The position numbers and the translations under genes were made by a program. From Heterobilharzia americana (lineage: Eukaryota; Platyhelminthes; Trematoda; Strigeidida; Schistosomatidae), in contig OX104127.1 in the NCBI GenBank assembly GCA_944470555.2, forward strand, positions 142,370,786 through 142,434,785: a DNA stretch of 64,000 nt. The letters run 5' to 3'. Of the stretch, positions 36,886-48,765 are shown piece after piece. The notes beneath the pieces were generated by a model. The model ran no database searches. It saw nothing but the letters and a program-made list of their open reading frames with translations, and was not told the DNA's origin. How positions within the stretch are numbered: the first letter of the stretch is position 1; each line of letters begins with the position of its first letter.

Positions 36886-37429
36886 CTGTTGAAATTTGAT
36901 CAACCAATAAGAAGTCGTATGTCTAGATTTCAAATGTCACTGATTGATGCACAACTTTGTACATCGATGTAAGTCGTTACAAATCACACCAATATGACAA
37001 AAAAGGAAGATAATGAGAAGAGAACAGGAGGAAAATAAATAAAGGGGTAAAGAACAAAACAATATCGAAGATGGTATGTTCAAAGGTTTGAAGATATGTA
37101 GAATCAATGATGACTTAGGCTATCAGATGGAACCTAACCTAGAACCCTTAGAGGAAAGTTTTTATTTCTTTTTTTTTATCCATCTACCTTCTCTCTCATT
37201 CTAGATGGTTCTGTGCATTGAAGTTGAAGGTAGCTAAACTAAGGTGAGGAATACTGAAGGTACATTCAATTATTCCCAAAAGGATGTTATGTCATCTAGT
37301 TTAATAACATAATTGTAATTATGAATAGACGGATATTGATAATTGGATAACAGGCTTGATGAAAAACTATCGAATTAAGTGTTATAAAACATATGAATAT
37401 AATTACTTGATAGAAAATAAATCATAGTA

Positions 37430-37960
37430 ATTCTACTTGGTTGTGGCTAGCAGAGGAATCCAGGACACGCATCTCATCTTATTTAGGACTCATCGGCTGA
37501 ATGTACCTGCGACCCACTGCGGAGTGATGTTGTTCCCACTCAGACTCGAACCTCGTACGCATCGCTTCAAACGCTAAGGCATTATTCCCTAGGCCACGAA
37601 TGCACGTTAGCCATATTAATAAGTAGTAATGACTAAACACTCATTGTACAAGAGGTGGCTGTCGTGCTTCTGTGGCATAGTGGACAACGCCCTGGAGTTC
37701 GAAGCGATGGGTACGAGGTTCGAGTTTGGGTGGGAACAACATCACTCCGCACAGGGGTGGCAGGTACATCCAGTTGACTAGTGGGTCCCAAATAAGAAGA
37801 AATGCGAGTCCTAGATTCCGCTGCCAGCCACAACCGAGTAGAATTATCCTAATAAATATTCAAGCAATATCGAGGCATCCACATAAGAGCCCATATGTCG
37901 ATAAAGGTCAAACAAATCGATCCAGTAAGACAACGGAGGATTACAAGTATACCAATAAAT
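37430..37960. repeat. Sm-alpha-type hammerhead SINE pair
   Basis: A minus copy (37440-37620) and a plus copy (37645-37960). Inverted similarity extends into the flanks (ATTCTACTTGGTTGTGGC against GCCACAACCGAGTAGAAT). Hammerhead cores are damaged (CCGATGA/GAGA at left; insertion TAGT at right). Confidence 0.78.
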
Positions 37961-39053
37961 AAGTAAGGATTAAATCGTTTGTATCAAGCTTCACTATGTT
38001 ACTAAATGTTCAAGTTTTACATCTTGTGAACGGAACATGGTGAACATGTATAGACTAATCTATTTACCTTTTATTTATATTTAGTGTGTAGGTGTAAGTG
38101 TCTGGATCTCTGGACAACAAAGTCAACTTTTTAGAATATTACAAAAGAATGAAGATATTTCAGACCAAAGAAAAATGAAGGTATTATATTCAACTGTTGT
38201 TTTTTCTTTTGTTTAAATGGTTACAGGATCAAAGTTCTACATATGTTGAGGAAAGAGAATGTAGTAGAAGATTGTAAACTGTATTGATAAAGGCGTCTTC
38301 ATATATAGGCGACTTTCTGAAGAAAACAATCTATGAAATATTGATGAAACATACAGACAGGTATAGAAATGATGTAAAGAAATCTTTATTCATTAAAAGA
38401 ATAATAAGCGTCCACCATAATTAGTTGGTAGTAGTATACGACAAATGAATATCAGTTGTATACATATCATAGACCTATCAAATGATAAAACTAGCAGAGA
38501 TATATTCATTCCTTGACGTCTTCTATAGCTTGAATATTTGAACTAACCTCCACTTTCTTATATAATTTTGTCTACTTTGATATCATTCTGTTTCTATCCA
38601 CCTGTTCTTTGTGTGCCAACTTGAATCGATCCAAATGTATGCAAGATCCAACGTTAATTTTCTCTATCTATCTGATTATTAGACTGTTTATTCATTTTTT
38701 TTTCCTTTCAATTCACTCTCCATGTCTACTATAGTTCAGTAATTGTATCTTTAATAATAAATACAATGTTAAACGAGACTATTCAACCTCTTATTTTATA
38801 CTAAACACGTAGACAATAATATATACAATTTCACCTTTATTATAGTCTACTTATAATCATCATATTCAGTTAGAATTGACTACCAAATTCCAACTTGATT
38901 TAGATGTCTACAGATTGACGACAGTTGTCTACTTCTTAGCTCGTCTCTACGATTTATTTCGGTAGCAGACAAGGTTTATGTGTAAAAAAATAAATAGAAG
39001 GACGTGAATAAAGGTTGTGTAGGGGGGGGGATAAGGAGAATTTCACTTTCTCT
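37961..39053. other. Intron DNA without recognised features
   Basis: Part of the 13-kb intron between exons F and G. AT-rich. Confidence 0.35.
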
Positions 39054-39085
39054 CAACACACACACACGCACACACACACACACAA
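39054..39085. repeat. CA microsatellite
   Basis: An imperfect (CA)n tract following a G-homopolymer at 39020-39030. Confidence 0.8.
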
Positions 39086-39224
39086 CAGTAGTTCATTTCA
39101 TTTGGTCACGTACAAAAGGCCACAATGGGCATAATTTTAATTAAACAACTCTGTTTATCTAACTAGATGGAATTTTATTCATAGAGTAAATAAAAGAAAG
39201 AAAAAGAATGGTCTACACGTTTTC

Positions 39225-39372
39225 TGTGAGGCTTGAAGGTTCGGAATTCGATCCCCGACGAGATTATGAGTGCGTACTGTTGAGGAGTGTGCCATACAAG
39301 GACGAAACAGCTGTCCACTGCTTTCAGTGCTTCTTCAGCTAATGTCAGTCCATGATGAATACAACCTTAAGA
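39225..39372 (+). repeat. SINE-B 5'-truncated copy
   Basis: The B-box region (GGAATTCGATCCCCGACG) onward. The hammerhead-like stretch has TTGAGGA and disrupted stem II, though GAAACAGCTGTC is kept. Confidence 0.65.
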
Positions 39373-39479
39373 GGTAATACATCTCAGACACATTTGTTAG
39401 GGAAATAACCAAACTATGCGTGTAATTATCTTAGCAACGACTTGCTTTGAACGCTTATCGAAAAACTTATCACTGAAAG

Positions 39480-40500
39480 GTGTGAGACTCATCATCATCA
39501 ATATCAACATAGGACCAGGCATTAACTGAGTAACGGTCCAACTTACTACACCTCATATCAGTATATCAAGCAAAAAGACAGTGAGCTGAAAGATCAAGAT
39601 AAGACAATCCACTCAAAATAAATATAAACTACAAAAAGAGAGAAACCAAGAATGATAAAACGCTGAGAATCGGTATAGCGTCGTTAACATGAGGATAATG
39701 TGTGTGGGGATACATCTGCACCACTGACATCGGTTCTCAGCCATGTGATCACCTACAGTCTCCAACCACTGGTTCCTCTTGTCCCACCGACCCCAACCAC
39801 TTACTTTACATCGTCCCACATACCTCAAACCAACAGTCAAACACTTCATACATTCATGCCATGCTCTACTCTGGCCACATCGGGACTTTTTACAGCCTCC
39901 ACCTACTTCCCCCAACATTGTGTGACCAGGCAATCGGTAACAAGGCATACGTAACACCTGTCCCAACCATCTCAGTCAATCAACGTCCACAACCTCGTCA
40001 ACCAACTCACCTCTTCTCCATCCCTAAAACTCTACTCCTGACTTCTGTGTTACTCACATAGTCACACTACAGAATATGGCGGCCTATACTACGAAGGCAA
40101 CAGTGGTCAAACACCTCCAGCCAGCCTTATCATGTCTTCCACGCTCAATACCCATGTTTCACAACCATACAGTACAACAGACTGGACTGCTGTGCAGTAT
40201 ACGCCACCCTTAGTAGACAATCGGATATCACGGCGGCGTCATAGGTGGCGTAAGTTGGTGAAAGCCAATCGAGCCTTTTGTATCTGTGCAGAGATTTCAT
40301 CGGCAAATGACCCCCCACCAGGGCTGATCCTACTTCCCAGGTAACTGAAGTGGTCGACACACTCAACCACTTCAGTCTCTATTGTTAGCCGTGGCACCAC
40401 TGAAGACCAATTCTAGAGCAGCAATTTGCATTTGGGTGGTGAGAAACGCATCCTAAACATTCTCGAATTGACGCTGAAAGTGTTCAGAAGACTCTGCATC
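39480..40500 (-). mobile_element. LINE reverse-transcriptase C-terminal fragment, minus orientation
   Basis: Minus frames include RYKRLDWLSPTYATYDAA with adjoining ISDCLLRVAYTAQQSS (equivalent of the ARIQKARLAF...KGRVY region) and WLETVGDHMAENRCQW further on. Homologous to 21310-22145 and 51620-52310 but older. Confidence 0.7.
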
Positions 40501-41189
40501 TTGTCAGCGTCTAAGGTGCGAGACTATCTAACATGTTCATTGGTACATACATATCCTTGATACAGATCATGTTATCAACTGAAATATAGCTTCCTATGTC
40601 ATCGATAGGATAGAGTAATAGTAGATTGTTTTGTAATGCAACATTGATCGGTTGACTAAAACCAAATCCATGTGTACAAAAGGAGTTTGTGGTTTATTTT
40701 ACATTACCTCGATAAACCATACCTTCCCAATAACTTAGTCCACGACTTTTCTTCTGGCTATTCCTTCATCTTATTATATTACATGTAATTCGTACTCATA
40801 CATCCATCATTTTCAATGTATGTTCTACCATGAATTCATCCACTTTGCATACCGTTTCTGTTATCTACCAGTACATCAGCTTTCCTACCATCTTGAAGTG
40901 CAATCATACTCCTTTAATGTTTTCTTAGTGTTTGTTGATCAACTTTAAAGTTTCATTCATCATCTTAAAAGTGATTTGTACTTGTTCCCCATGAAATGAT
41001 AAGCGATTAGTTGGAAATCACTTCATTTAGGAATGATCTTCATCTCAAAGTGAAACCAACTGGAGGATTGTTGGTATTACCGATGGAAAATGTTGACTTC
41101 TCAAGTGAACCAACCTGAGAGTGAGAATAGATGCCTTATTGATAGCACTTAATTATGGGTTGGTTGAAAGCATGTGGATTTATCTACAC

Positions 41190-41430
41190 GAGAGATCGAC
41201 TTTGAACTATATCACCTAAAGTCTTCAAGCACTGGTTTCGGTTGTCACGTTGATCCCAACTGGAAAGTCTAAAATTTATGTACACTGCTTAGACCAATAG
41301 TCAAAGACTTTATGGGCTGATGTCAAGTGAATGAAGCGGTCAATGCGCTCACTGTATTGTTGAATGCAACAATTTGAATTTGAGTGGCGAGAAACGCACC
41401 CAGGTATCCAGAAGACTCTCTATCCTGTTA
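41190..41430 (-). mobile_element. LINE fragment related to the 40.3-40.5 kb segment
   Basis: Shares the GCAACAATTTGAATTTGAGT / GGCGAGAAACGCACC segment with 40410-40450 and a similar upstream GAAGCGGTCAATGCG. Confidence 0.5.
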
Positions 41431-42149
41431 ACATTCTTATCTAATATTATCACTTCGTCCAACTACTTTAGGTTTACTAAGTAGTCTCTTGTGACAAGGT
41501 TAATCCGTCTAAGGTCAGATAAAGAGGAGATATACTTACAGGTGAGCAGTGGATATATTTTCACATATATATTCACAACGAAACACTAATTTGGTTGTTC
41601 ACCTTCAGATTCCACCCTTGATGGTGGCTCAATTCCTCAGTAGTAAATAGAAAAGGTGATAAGATGGTAGATGTATACAAAAGACAACAATGGCCTTGAC
41701 TATTTCTAGGCCTTTCTAAAAAGGTATATGCTATTGATTTTGTCTCTTCAACCAATCAGATATTTACACGTAGATTTACACCCTTGTTCTCGAAACTTCG
41801 AAACAACATGATTAATTGTGAAAAACTTCAGTGATTTAGGGTTTTTTAATGAGGATCTAAGCAATCTTTTTTATATACTATACCATAAACTTATTTAATA
41901 ATCACAGTGGGATATGTATAAACAACTCTTTTAAATATACAGGATAACAGCACGTTGTCTGGTCACAGATTCATTCAAGTAATGAAATGATACTTTACAA
42001 CAATAAAAAAGCTGTGGATAAAAATAGAAACCATTCACTTAAAAAGTTGTAGACTGATACTGAGAAAAGATACAATATTTATAAAATCTGATAAGAAAAA
42101 AAATGAATTGGTGAATAATTTAAATTAAATTTTTAAGGGAGTTGTGGGG

Positions 42150-42795
42150 ATTTGGAAATATTTCAATTTCTTATTCATCCTAGACTGACATCAGTTGGAG
42201 GAATAAAGGGAACCTGAGAGCACTAGACAGTTGTTTCGTTCCACTAGTATAGGACTCCTCACCAGTACGCACTCACCACCTCGCCACGTCAGGGATCCAA
42301 CTCACGACCTTCAGGTTCCGTGGTCAGCACGTTACCATTGAGCTAGCCACTGAGTCAGAATCCAATGCTCCATATTTCCAACTTCGTACACCATGTACAC
42401 CACGATATAGCTCAACTGGTGCTCATTGGTGACTAGCTTCGAGAGGTATTCCCGAAGTTCCAATGAGAAGTCGTGACCGTGACCGGTGGTGGAAAAGCCT
42501 GATGGTCATGAGGACAGTTACTCAACGGTGACATTGGGTGACGGTTGCGCTATATCGTGAGCTAACATAAGTTGGAAATACGGGCGTTGGATTCTGACCC
42601 AGTGGATAGCTCAATGGTAACGTGCTGACCACGGAACTTGAAGGTGGCGGGTTCGATCCCCGGAGGGTGGGGTCGTGGATGCACACTGCTGAGAAGTTCC
42701 ATACTAGTGAGACGAAACAGCTGTCTGGTGTTTCCAGGTTTCCTTTGTTCCCCCAACTGATGTTAGTCTACGATGAATAACAACTTGAAATAATT
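42150..42795. repeat. SINE-B inverted pair with central module
   Basis: A minus copy (42165-42400), module (42415-42550), and a plus copy (42551-42795). Hammerheads: GTGAGGA core at left (42220-42280) and CTGAGAA at right (42682-42733), both damaged. The left part and module look identical to 29.3-29.5 kb over about 250 bp. Confidence 0.8.
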
Positions 42796-42999
42796 TAAAT
42801 CATCCAAACTTGTTTGAATGATGATAGATATTTATCAAAAACAATTTACATAAAGTGAACAACTAAATATATTGTGTTTGGTACAGGCAAGTTGTTTGTA
42901 AATCGAACTACTATTCACCAAACACAACTACTATCTATCTTATGGTCTCAAATATGAACACAGAAGCTTCAGGACATGGTACTATGAATAGTAATATTA

Positions 43000-43725
43000 A
43001 TATACTGGGTGATGATTAAAAGGTGAAATGAAAATTTGGACCACGGTCGGATTAGATAGTCAAAGTGATAATCAATATGATCCTCTCCGTTCTATCCAAT
43101 CTAATTAGATTTCGATCAAGATGAGACGTCCTGACCAGGCAACCAGTGTGAATACGATCAAGCGATAGTGACGCATCCCGAATTCACATGGTAGTTGGGT
43201 GAAATCCATAGTGATTGAATCGAAATAAAAATTTGGTCAGAAGTCGGACCTCGTAGCTCAGATGGTAGAGCGTCGGGCGGGAAGCCCGATGGCAGCTGGT
43301 TCAAATCTGGCCGTGGTCCAGATTTTTGTTTCATCTTCGATCATCACTCAGTATAAATACTAGTCTGTTAAACTACGTCTATCTCACATAGTCAAAATAG
43401 TAATAAATATGATGCTACCCTTCTCCACTTTAAGTAGATTTGGTTTGGGATGAGAAGTCTTGACTCGGTAACCAGTGTGAATACGATCAAGCAGTAGTAA
43501 CCCATCACGAATTCATATGGTAGTCGAGCAAAACCTTTGGTGATTGAAGTGAAATAAAAATCTGGTCATCAGTCGAACCTCGCAGGTTAGTTGGTAGATC
43601 ATCGGGCCAGAAACCCTGTGGCCACTGATTCGAATCCTGCCACGGTCCGAATTTTCATTTCACTTTTAACCATCACCCAGTATCAATACTAGTCTGCTAA
43701 ACTATAGCTGTCTCAGATAGAATAC
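43000..43725. repeat. F3 fold-back elements, tandem composite of three units
   Basis: Starts TATACTGGGTGATGATTAAA. Repeats the arm (ATACGATCAAGCGATAGTGA; ATACGATCAAGCAGTAGTAA) and plus heads at 43246 and 43585. Inner units are separated by AACTACGTCTATCTCACATA. The head at 43247-43319 is an almost perfect tRNA cloverleaf. Confidence 0.8.
43247..43319 (+). tRNA. tRNA-like cloverleaf (F3 SINE head or pseudo-tRNA)
   Basis: 73 bases divide as a canonical tRNA: acceptor GACCTCG/CGTGGTC (6 of 7 pairs), D stem GCTC/GAGC, anticodon stem TCGGG/CCCGA with a 7-base loop CGGGAAG, variable loop 5, T stem GCTGG/CTGGC (two wobbles), loop TTCAAAT. T33 is replaced by G, so decoding function is doubtful. A T5 run at 43323-43327 could stop Pol III. 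The same head is repeated in other F3 copies, so this is most likely a SINE promoter. Confidence 0.35.
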
Positions 43726-43794
43726 TAATAATAATAACCAATTGGTGAAGAAGCAGTCGGAAATGATGGTTTTCAAAATAAATCGACATTATGT

Positions 43795-44145
43795 TAATGA
43801 TGAATCATGGCTAGCAGTGGAATCCAGAATGCGCATTTCATCCTATTTGGGACTCACTGGTCAGCTGGATATGGTGGATAATGCGTTGGCGTTTGAAGCG
43901 ATCGCTCCCAAGTCCGAATCCTGGTGGGAACAACATCACTCACTGGGAAGCACGTACATCCAGCTGACCAGTGAGTCCCAAATAGGACGAAATGCGCCTC
44001 CTAAATTCCACTGCTAGCCACGATCCATCATTAATATGATTACAACGCAGGCAATATCGAGGCATCCGCACAGGAGCCCATATGCCAATAGAGACCGATC
44101 AATTAGGTCCAATCAACGACGGTATCATATAAAAACAATTATACT
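43795..44145. repeat. Sm-alpha-type hammerhead SINE pair, left arm truncated
   Basis: A minus hammerhead arm (43797-43870) joined directly to a plus copy with head (43871-43940), hammerhead (43953-44010) and tail GGCAATATCGAGGCATCCGC. Both arms have the core insertion (CTGAC-CAGT-GAG). Confidence 0.85.
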
Positions 44146-44684
44146 ATAGATCGATATTCCTCAAGAAATGATTGATAATCTCAGAATCAAAAGACAGTTT
44201 TACTTTTAATCCTATATCCAAAGTTTACAAGAAAATTTTTCATAGAAGATATGCAAGAGCATTGAATTCTTCAAATTATGTTCAAATATTCACACATCTT
44301 TAAAAAATTCATGAAACAAATTACTCTATCTTTAAAGTACAAGAGATGACTAACTGTATAATCATTTCTAGTATTCATTATTAACTAGCTAGGGAGACAA
44401 TGAGATAATGATTATGTCAACAATTAATTAGATGATTAAGTAATTAGTTCTTCAAGTGATAATTTTATTGAATTGGAAAACAACAGTCTTCTAAAGCATT
44501 GCTTAATCCTTCAAAAGTAAAACACAATCATTAAGAAGTCTTACTACAGAGATTATGAGACAATATACAAACAGATGAAATATACTGAGAGTTTCACATT
44601 CTCGATACCGGTTAGAAGAATATCGATATATGTGGGGGGATCAGCACGGAATCCGAAAGAAATCCATTATCTAATAACTTATAT

Positions 44685-44790
44685 GGGAACAACATCACTC
44701 ACTGAGAAGCATGTACATCCAGTTGACGAGTCCCAAATAGGACGAAGTACGCATCGTGGATTCCACTGCTAGCCACGATCAATCATTAAT
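44685..44790 (+). repeat. Sm-alpha-type SINE, 5'-truncated
   Basis: The hammerhead-like stretch 44711-44763 lacks the CAGT insertion but has TTGACGA and GAAG, and a damaged stem III (TACGCATC). Confidence 0.75.
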
Positions 44791-45254
44791 TTTTTAGACG
44801 AATTAGTTATTTTAAAAAAAAATCTAACTGAGTACCCCTATTTCGGTTATTTAATAATTTCTACTCAACCCGATTAAAGTGTCTATATGCTAGAGCATGA
44901 GACGTATATTAATCACATGAGAGCTTGTTATGCTAACCGATTGTTCAAGCTCAGAAAAAGTGGACGCAAATTTGAACTAAAGTTGAACTAAATGTTCACA
45001 ATTTTCTGTATAGTTATCCTAATATATACACTCAGTTGATTGTTAGTATTCCCTCTTTTGTCACTATAACACACATACACACACACAAACATGAATTAAA
45101 AGCCAATTGGTTCCCCTCTTTCATCCACTAGTAGTATCAGTTAGCAACACCAAATAAACATAATTTAGTAATATACTATGATCTCATTAAGAATTCTATG
45201 TATGTACTTGGGACTCAATCAACTGTAGAAAATATCGGACACATGGGCAAAATC

Positions 45255-45790
45255 AACGTAGAATCTCGCACACAAGTGCATCACTTCAAGTTGCTACACT
45301 TCATAGTAGTATATAGAGAACAGGTGAATGTAAGAAGGGCGATATCAAAGTAGAAAAAGTTGTATAAGAGAAGAAATAAACTGAATAAAAAGATTAGTGT
45401 AAATATTCAGGCTATGGAAGACCTCAAGAAGTGAATACATTTGCGCCACTGTGACTGATTTTCAATGATGTCACCAAGAGTTCTAAACCAAGGATTCCAA
45501 CCGAGCAATCTACATCGATTGGTGTCCTGTCTTGCTCTGGCCATCCTGAGCTCTCTTCTAACTAATCCAGCTGCCCTTATTATGAGTTGTCTCAACATGC
45601 TCAGTACATCTATAAGCTGATAATCTCAACAATCGACTTGCCTGTCTTGTCTAATACCGTTTGACCAGCTTTAACATTGCTCACACAGTGATTGACATTT
45701 GTGATGTAAACCCTATACTCGCTCCATATCTTCTACTTTCAACGGTTATGTCTCACAGTCGTATAGGAGGACAGAACGGAATGAAGCTAA
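45255..45790 (-). mobile_element. LINE 3' fragment, older minus copy of the 20.2-kb unit
   Basis: Starts with CACACAAGTGCATCACTTCA (compare CACACAAGTCGATCACTTCA at 23.9 kb). The minus frame includes IRAAGLVRRELRMARARQD and NPWFRTLGDIIENQSQW, a non-LTR C-terminus. Confidence 0.65.
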
Positions 45791-46084
45791 GAATTTTAAA
45801 CATTGAATTATGTTTTCAAAATACTAAGATGTACACAGTACGAGAACATGAAGTCTCTTATCACGATACAAATGATCTCAGCCAAAAGTCTATAGTTTTA
45901 TAAACAAAGTGGACTAGACTAGTGTTACACATATTCTAATGTGGCAGCTTTCTCCCACTCCGCTACCACTTCAGCGTATTTCGACGGAAGTAGTAACTAG
46001 GGTTGCATGACCATACACCTAAATTATCTATTCCAGCTGATACATGACTTACAACCTTGGGCAACTGAATCATCTTTGACATAA

Positions 46085-46305
46085 AACGCTATATCGTGAA
46101 CTAACAGAAGTAGAAAATATGGACGATTGATTTCCGACCCAGTGACTAAATGGTAACATGATGGCCACGGAACCTGAAGGTCGCGGGTTCGATCCCTGGT
46201 GGGGTCATAGGTACGCAGTGCTAGGAACGAGATAGCTGTCCAGCACTCCCAGGTTTTCAATGTTCCTCCAATTGATGTCAGTCCATAATGAATTTTACAA
46301 ACCTT
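46085..46305 (+). repeat. SINE-B copy with hammerhead deletion
   Basis: Head AAATGGTAACATGATGGCCA and GGGTTCGATCCCTGG. The hammerhead core and stem II are replaced by a short junction (CAGTGCTAGGAACGAGATAG). Confidence 0.72.
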
Positions 46306-46429
46306 CTGATAAAGAATAAAATAACTTGAATATTTCTATCTTGACTTTATATCACACGGAATAGATGATTCAGTACCATATAAGGACTGAATGTATCTGA
46401 ACATGAAGAAATTGATATAACGTTTTCGC

Positions 46430-47452
46430 ATAGGGCTAGCAACCGTACCCCGTAAAACCAATCCAATCGATAAAAAAACTTCAAAGCACAAACAAAATAT
46501 AAAAAATGAAAATGAAATTATTCCTCGCTGGAATCGGAGAGGCGAAATGACGCCAGTTGGTGAAAGCCTGCTTTCGGGAAGCCAATTGGCCCACGTGTCT
46601 TCCCTCTCTCGATGAAAGCGAAAGTAAACGTGGGGACATGGAATGTCCGCACGATGTTTGAACCCAGCAAGGCTGCCCAGATTACAAAAGAGATGAGGAG
46701 ATATGGCATGGAAATGCTTGGAATCTGCGAAAGTAGGTGGAATGGGAGTGGACTCTCCAAACTGTCAACTGGAGAATCAATAATCTACTCTGATATTGTC
46801 ACCCAGACGACGACCACGAGCACACTGAGATATGCAGTGGCTACCATGATGTCCCAAGAGCATCGAAGGCTCTCATGCACTGGGAACCAATCTCCTCCAG
46901 GATCATGACAGCAAGGTTCAACTCAAAAGGAAGGAAGGTCACAATCATACAATGCTACGCACCTACAAATAATGAAGAGCAAGAGAAACAGGAGGAATTC
47001 TACAGACAACTGCAATCAACACTGTACAAGACCCCACCCCAGATGGCGACATCAAAATTCTAATGGGCGACATGAATGCCAAACTGGCAGCGGACAAAAC
47101 AGGAAGAGAAATAACCATGGGCGGAGAAGCGCTACGTGAAATGAACGAGAATGGAGAATTGTTTGCAGAATTCTGTGCATTCAACGATTTGGTGATTAGA
47201 GGCACTGCATTGAGAAGACCATTTGGGGACATCACGCTACAAGCCAAGTTGTCGAGTGGAACCCAGATGGAAAACGACGAGTTAGGCGTCCGAGGGTGAC
47301 ATGGAGGAGATCATATGAGGAAGAAATCAGAGCTTCTGGGCTATCGTAGAGCCAGGTTCAAAAGACTGCAGAGAAGAGAGTGCACTGGAGACGTGCTACT
47401 GAAGCCCTATGTTCCACTAGGAACCCAAGGGACAAATAATAATAATCAATCA
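46430..47452 (+). mobile_element. RTE-like LINE, endonuclease joined to 3' end
   Basis: AP-endonuclease motifs on plus: VGTWNVRTMFEPSKAAQ, ICESRWNGSG, IQCYAPTNNEEQEKQEEF and LMGDMNAKL, with one frame change. The reading then goes from IRGTALRRPF into FGDITLQAKLSSGTQ of the element's last part, so the whole reverse transcriptase is missing. Ends GTTCCACTAGGAACCCAAGG and (AAT)n. Just downstream of exon F in gene direction. Confidence 0.85.
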
Positions 47453-47493
47453 TAAAATTCAGTTTGATTTTTAGACATTAAAAAAAGACTTAC

Positions 47494-47876
47494 TCATAGC
47501 AGTTTGTAATTTATCTACAAATAAAATAGTCTCATCATTTGAACAAATAGTCGGATTATTGATAATACCATCAATTTGTAGAACAGATTTATCTTCATTG
47601 TTGAGTAAATCTGTACTAATCGGTTCTGTTATAGACAGCATATTAGTAAATGATGTTTTCAAATTTTGTGTAGATGGTTGAGGAGTGATAACAGAGATTT
47701 CATTAGTAACTGGTAGGATATTTGGATTTTTAGAGATTAATGATTCAGATGGTGATGATAAAGTTACAGATGGTTGATTTTGAGCCGATGATGATGATGA
47801 TGCACTTGGTTTCAGTACACGTTGTCGATCAATATTTTGTGTAGTTACACTATTTTCTTGTATATAAGCTGACCAT
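47494..47876 (-). CDS. Exon F, PH C-terminal helix and polar tail
   Basis: The acceptor ATTATTAG completes the Lys codon, then WSAYIQENS, the amphipathic C-terminal helix of the PH domain. The rest is Ser/Thr/Pro/Asn-rich (five consecutive Ser, SESLISKNPN and similar), probably disordered and a likely phosphorylation region. The donor is ATGA|GTAAGT in phase 1. It ends with a short helix-like segment ETILFVDKLQTAM. Confidence 0.85.
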
Positions 47877-48147
47877 CTAATAATCACAACAACAAAAAAA
47901 TCCATATGAAAGTATCCATTAGAAAAAAAATTGCTAGAAAGTGTGTAGGCAGATTTTTTTTCTTCCCACTTCAAAAGTTAGAAATGAAGAAAAACTAGTT
48001 GTTAACAAAAAAATTGAAGGTACGTGAGCAGTTAAGTAAGCCTCAAAGAAAGGATTATATTCTCATTTTGATTCTATTCAGTGAATGAAATGTTTTAAAT
48101 GTCTCGATTACCTGATATAATCTATTATGGATTATCAATTTGACTAT

Positions 48148-48310
48148 ATCAGATAGCTGTTATTTAACAGACTTGTATATAAGTGACACTGGTTGATGAA
48201 AGTCTGACCCAACAACTCCTGGGTTACCGGTCCCGTGTTCAATCAACTAAGCTACGACACCCGGTTCCTGACAAGATCATAATTCCACTTAAATGACTAA
48301 CGGTTTTAGA
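48148..48310. repeat. F3 fold-back remnant
   Basis: TATCAGATAGCTGTTATTTA at left and a reverse head (TCAACTAAGCTACGACACC). Confidence 0.6.
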
Positions 48311-48465
48311 AGTAGTATTCATCATGGACTGACATTAGTTGGGGGACCATTGAAAGTCTGGGAGCACTGGACAGCTGTTTCGTCCTAGTATGGGACTCCT
48401 CAGCAGTACGCACCCACGACCAGGCTAGGGATCGAACTCAGGACCTTCAGGGTTTCGCCGCACTG
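48310..48465 (-). repeat. SINE-B copy, 5'-truncated, in sense with the gene
   Basis: A reverse copy beginning ATGGACTGACATTAGTTGGG and cut at about 48460 within the B-box region. Contains a core-intact hammerhead (separate entry). Lies in the intron between exons E and F. Confidence 0.8.
48364..48411 (-). ncRNA. Type I hammerhead ribozyme motif in SINE-B, core intact, sense to gene
   Basis: Minus-strand order: GCGTACTG (stem I), CTGAGGA, GTCC-CATACTA-GGAC (stem II, 4 perfect pairs), GAAA, stem III ACAGCTGT, cleavage-site C, CAGTGC (stem I partner, 6 pairs with one wobble). All invariant residues are present. Stem III is minimal, which in known schistosome hammerheads favours dimeric or protein-assisted cleavage. 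Confidence 0.7.
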
Positions 48466-48594
48466 TCGGATATATTACATGTCCAAACCCATAACTAATA
48501 TGATGCTGCACTTCTATATTTCAGTGGGATTTCGATGAGAAGTCCTCACTGGGCAACCAGTGTGACTACGACCAAACGCATCACAAATTCACAT

Positions 48595-48765
48595 GATCGT
48601 TGAGCAAAGCTTTGGTGACTGCAGTGAAATTGAGATCTAGTCAGAAAATGGGTCTCATAGGTCATTTGGTAAAGCATTAGGCCGGTAATGCTGCAGCCAC
48701 TGGTTCGAATCCTGCTGTGGTCTATATTTTCATTCCACCTTCAATTACCACCCAATATTATATGT
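48595..48765 (+). repeat. F3 fold-back unit, right half
   Basis: Plus head (GGGTCTCATAGGTCATTTGG; GGTTCGAATCCTGC) and right terminus TTCCACCTTCAATTACCACC. Confidence 0.65.

Noticed and set aside
39700..40061. 119- and 84-codon plus frames with Thr/Pro-rich composition
   Set aside because: They overlap the minus-strand LINE coding relic and are its antisense shadow.
43742..44017. 91-codon plus frame with a serpentine copy at 52775-53035 minus
   Set aside because: The shared residues (ESWWEQHHSLGSTYIQLTSE) are translation of the Sm-alpha SINE, repeated because the SINE is repeated; not a protein family.
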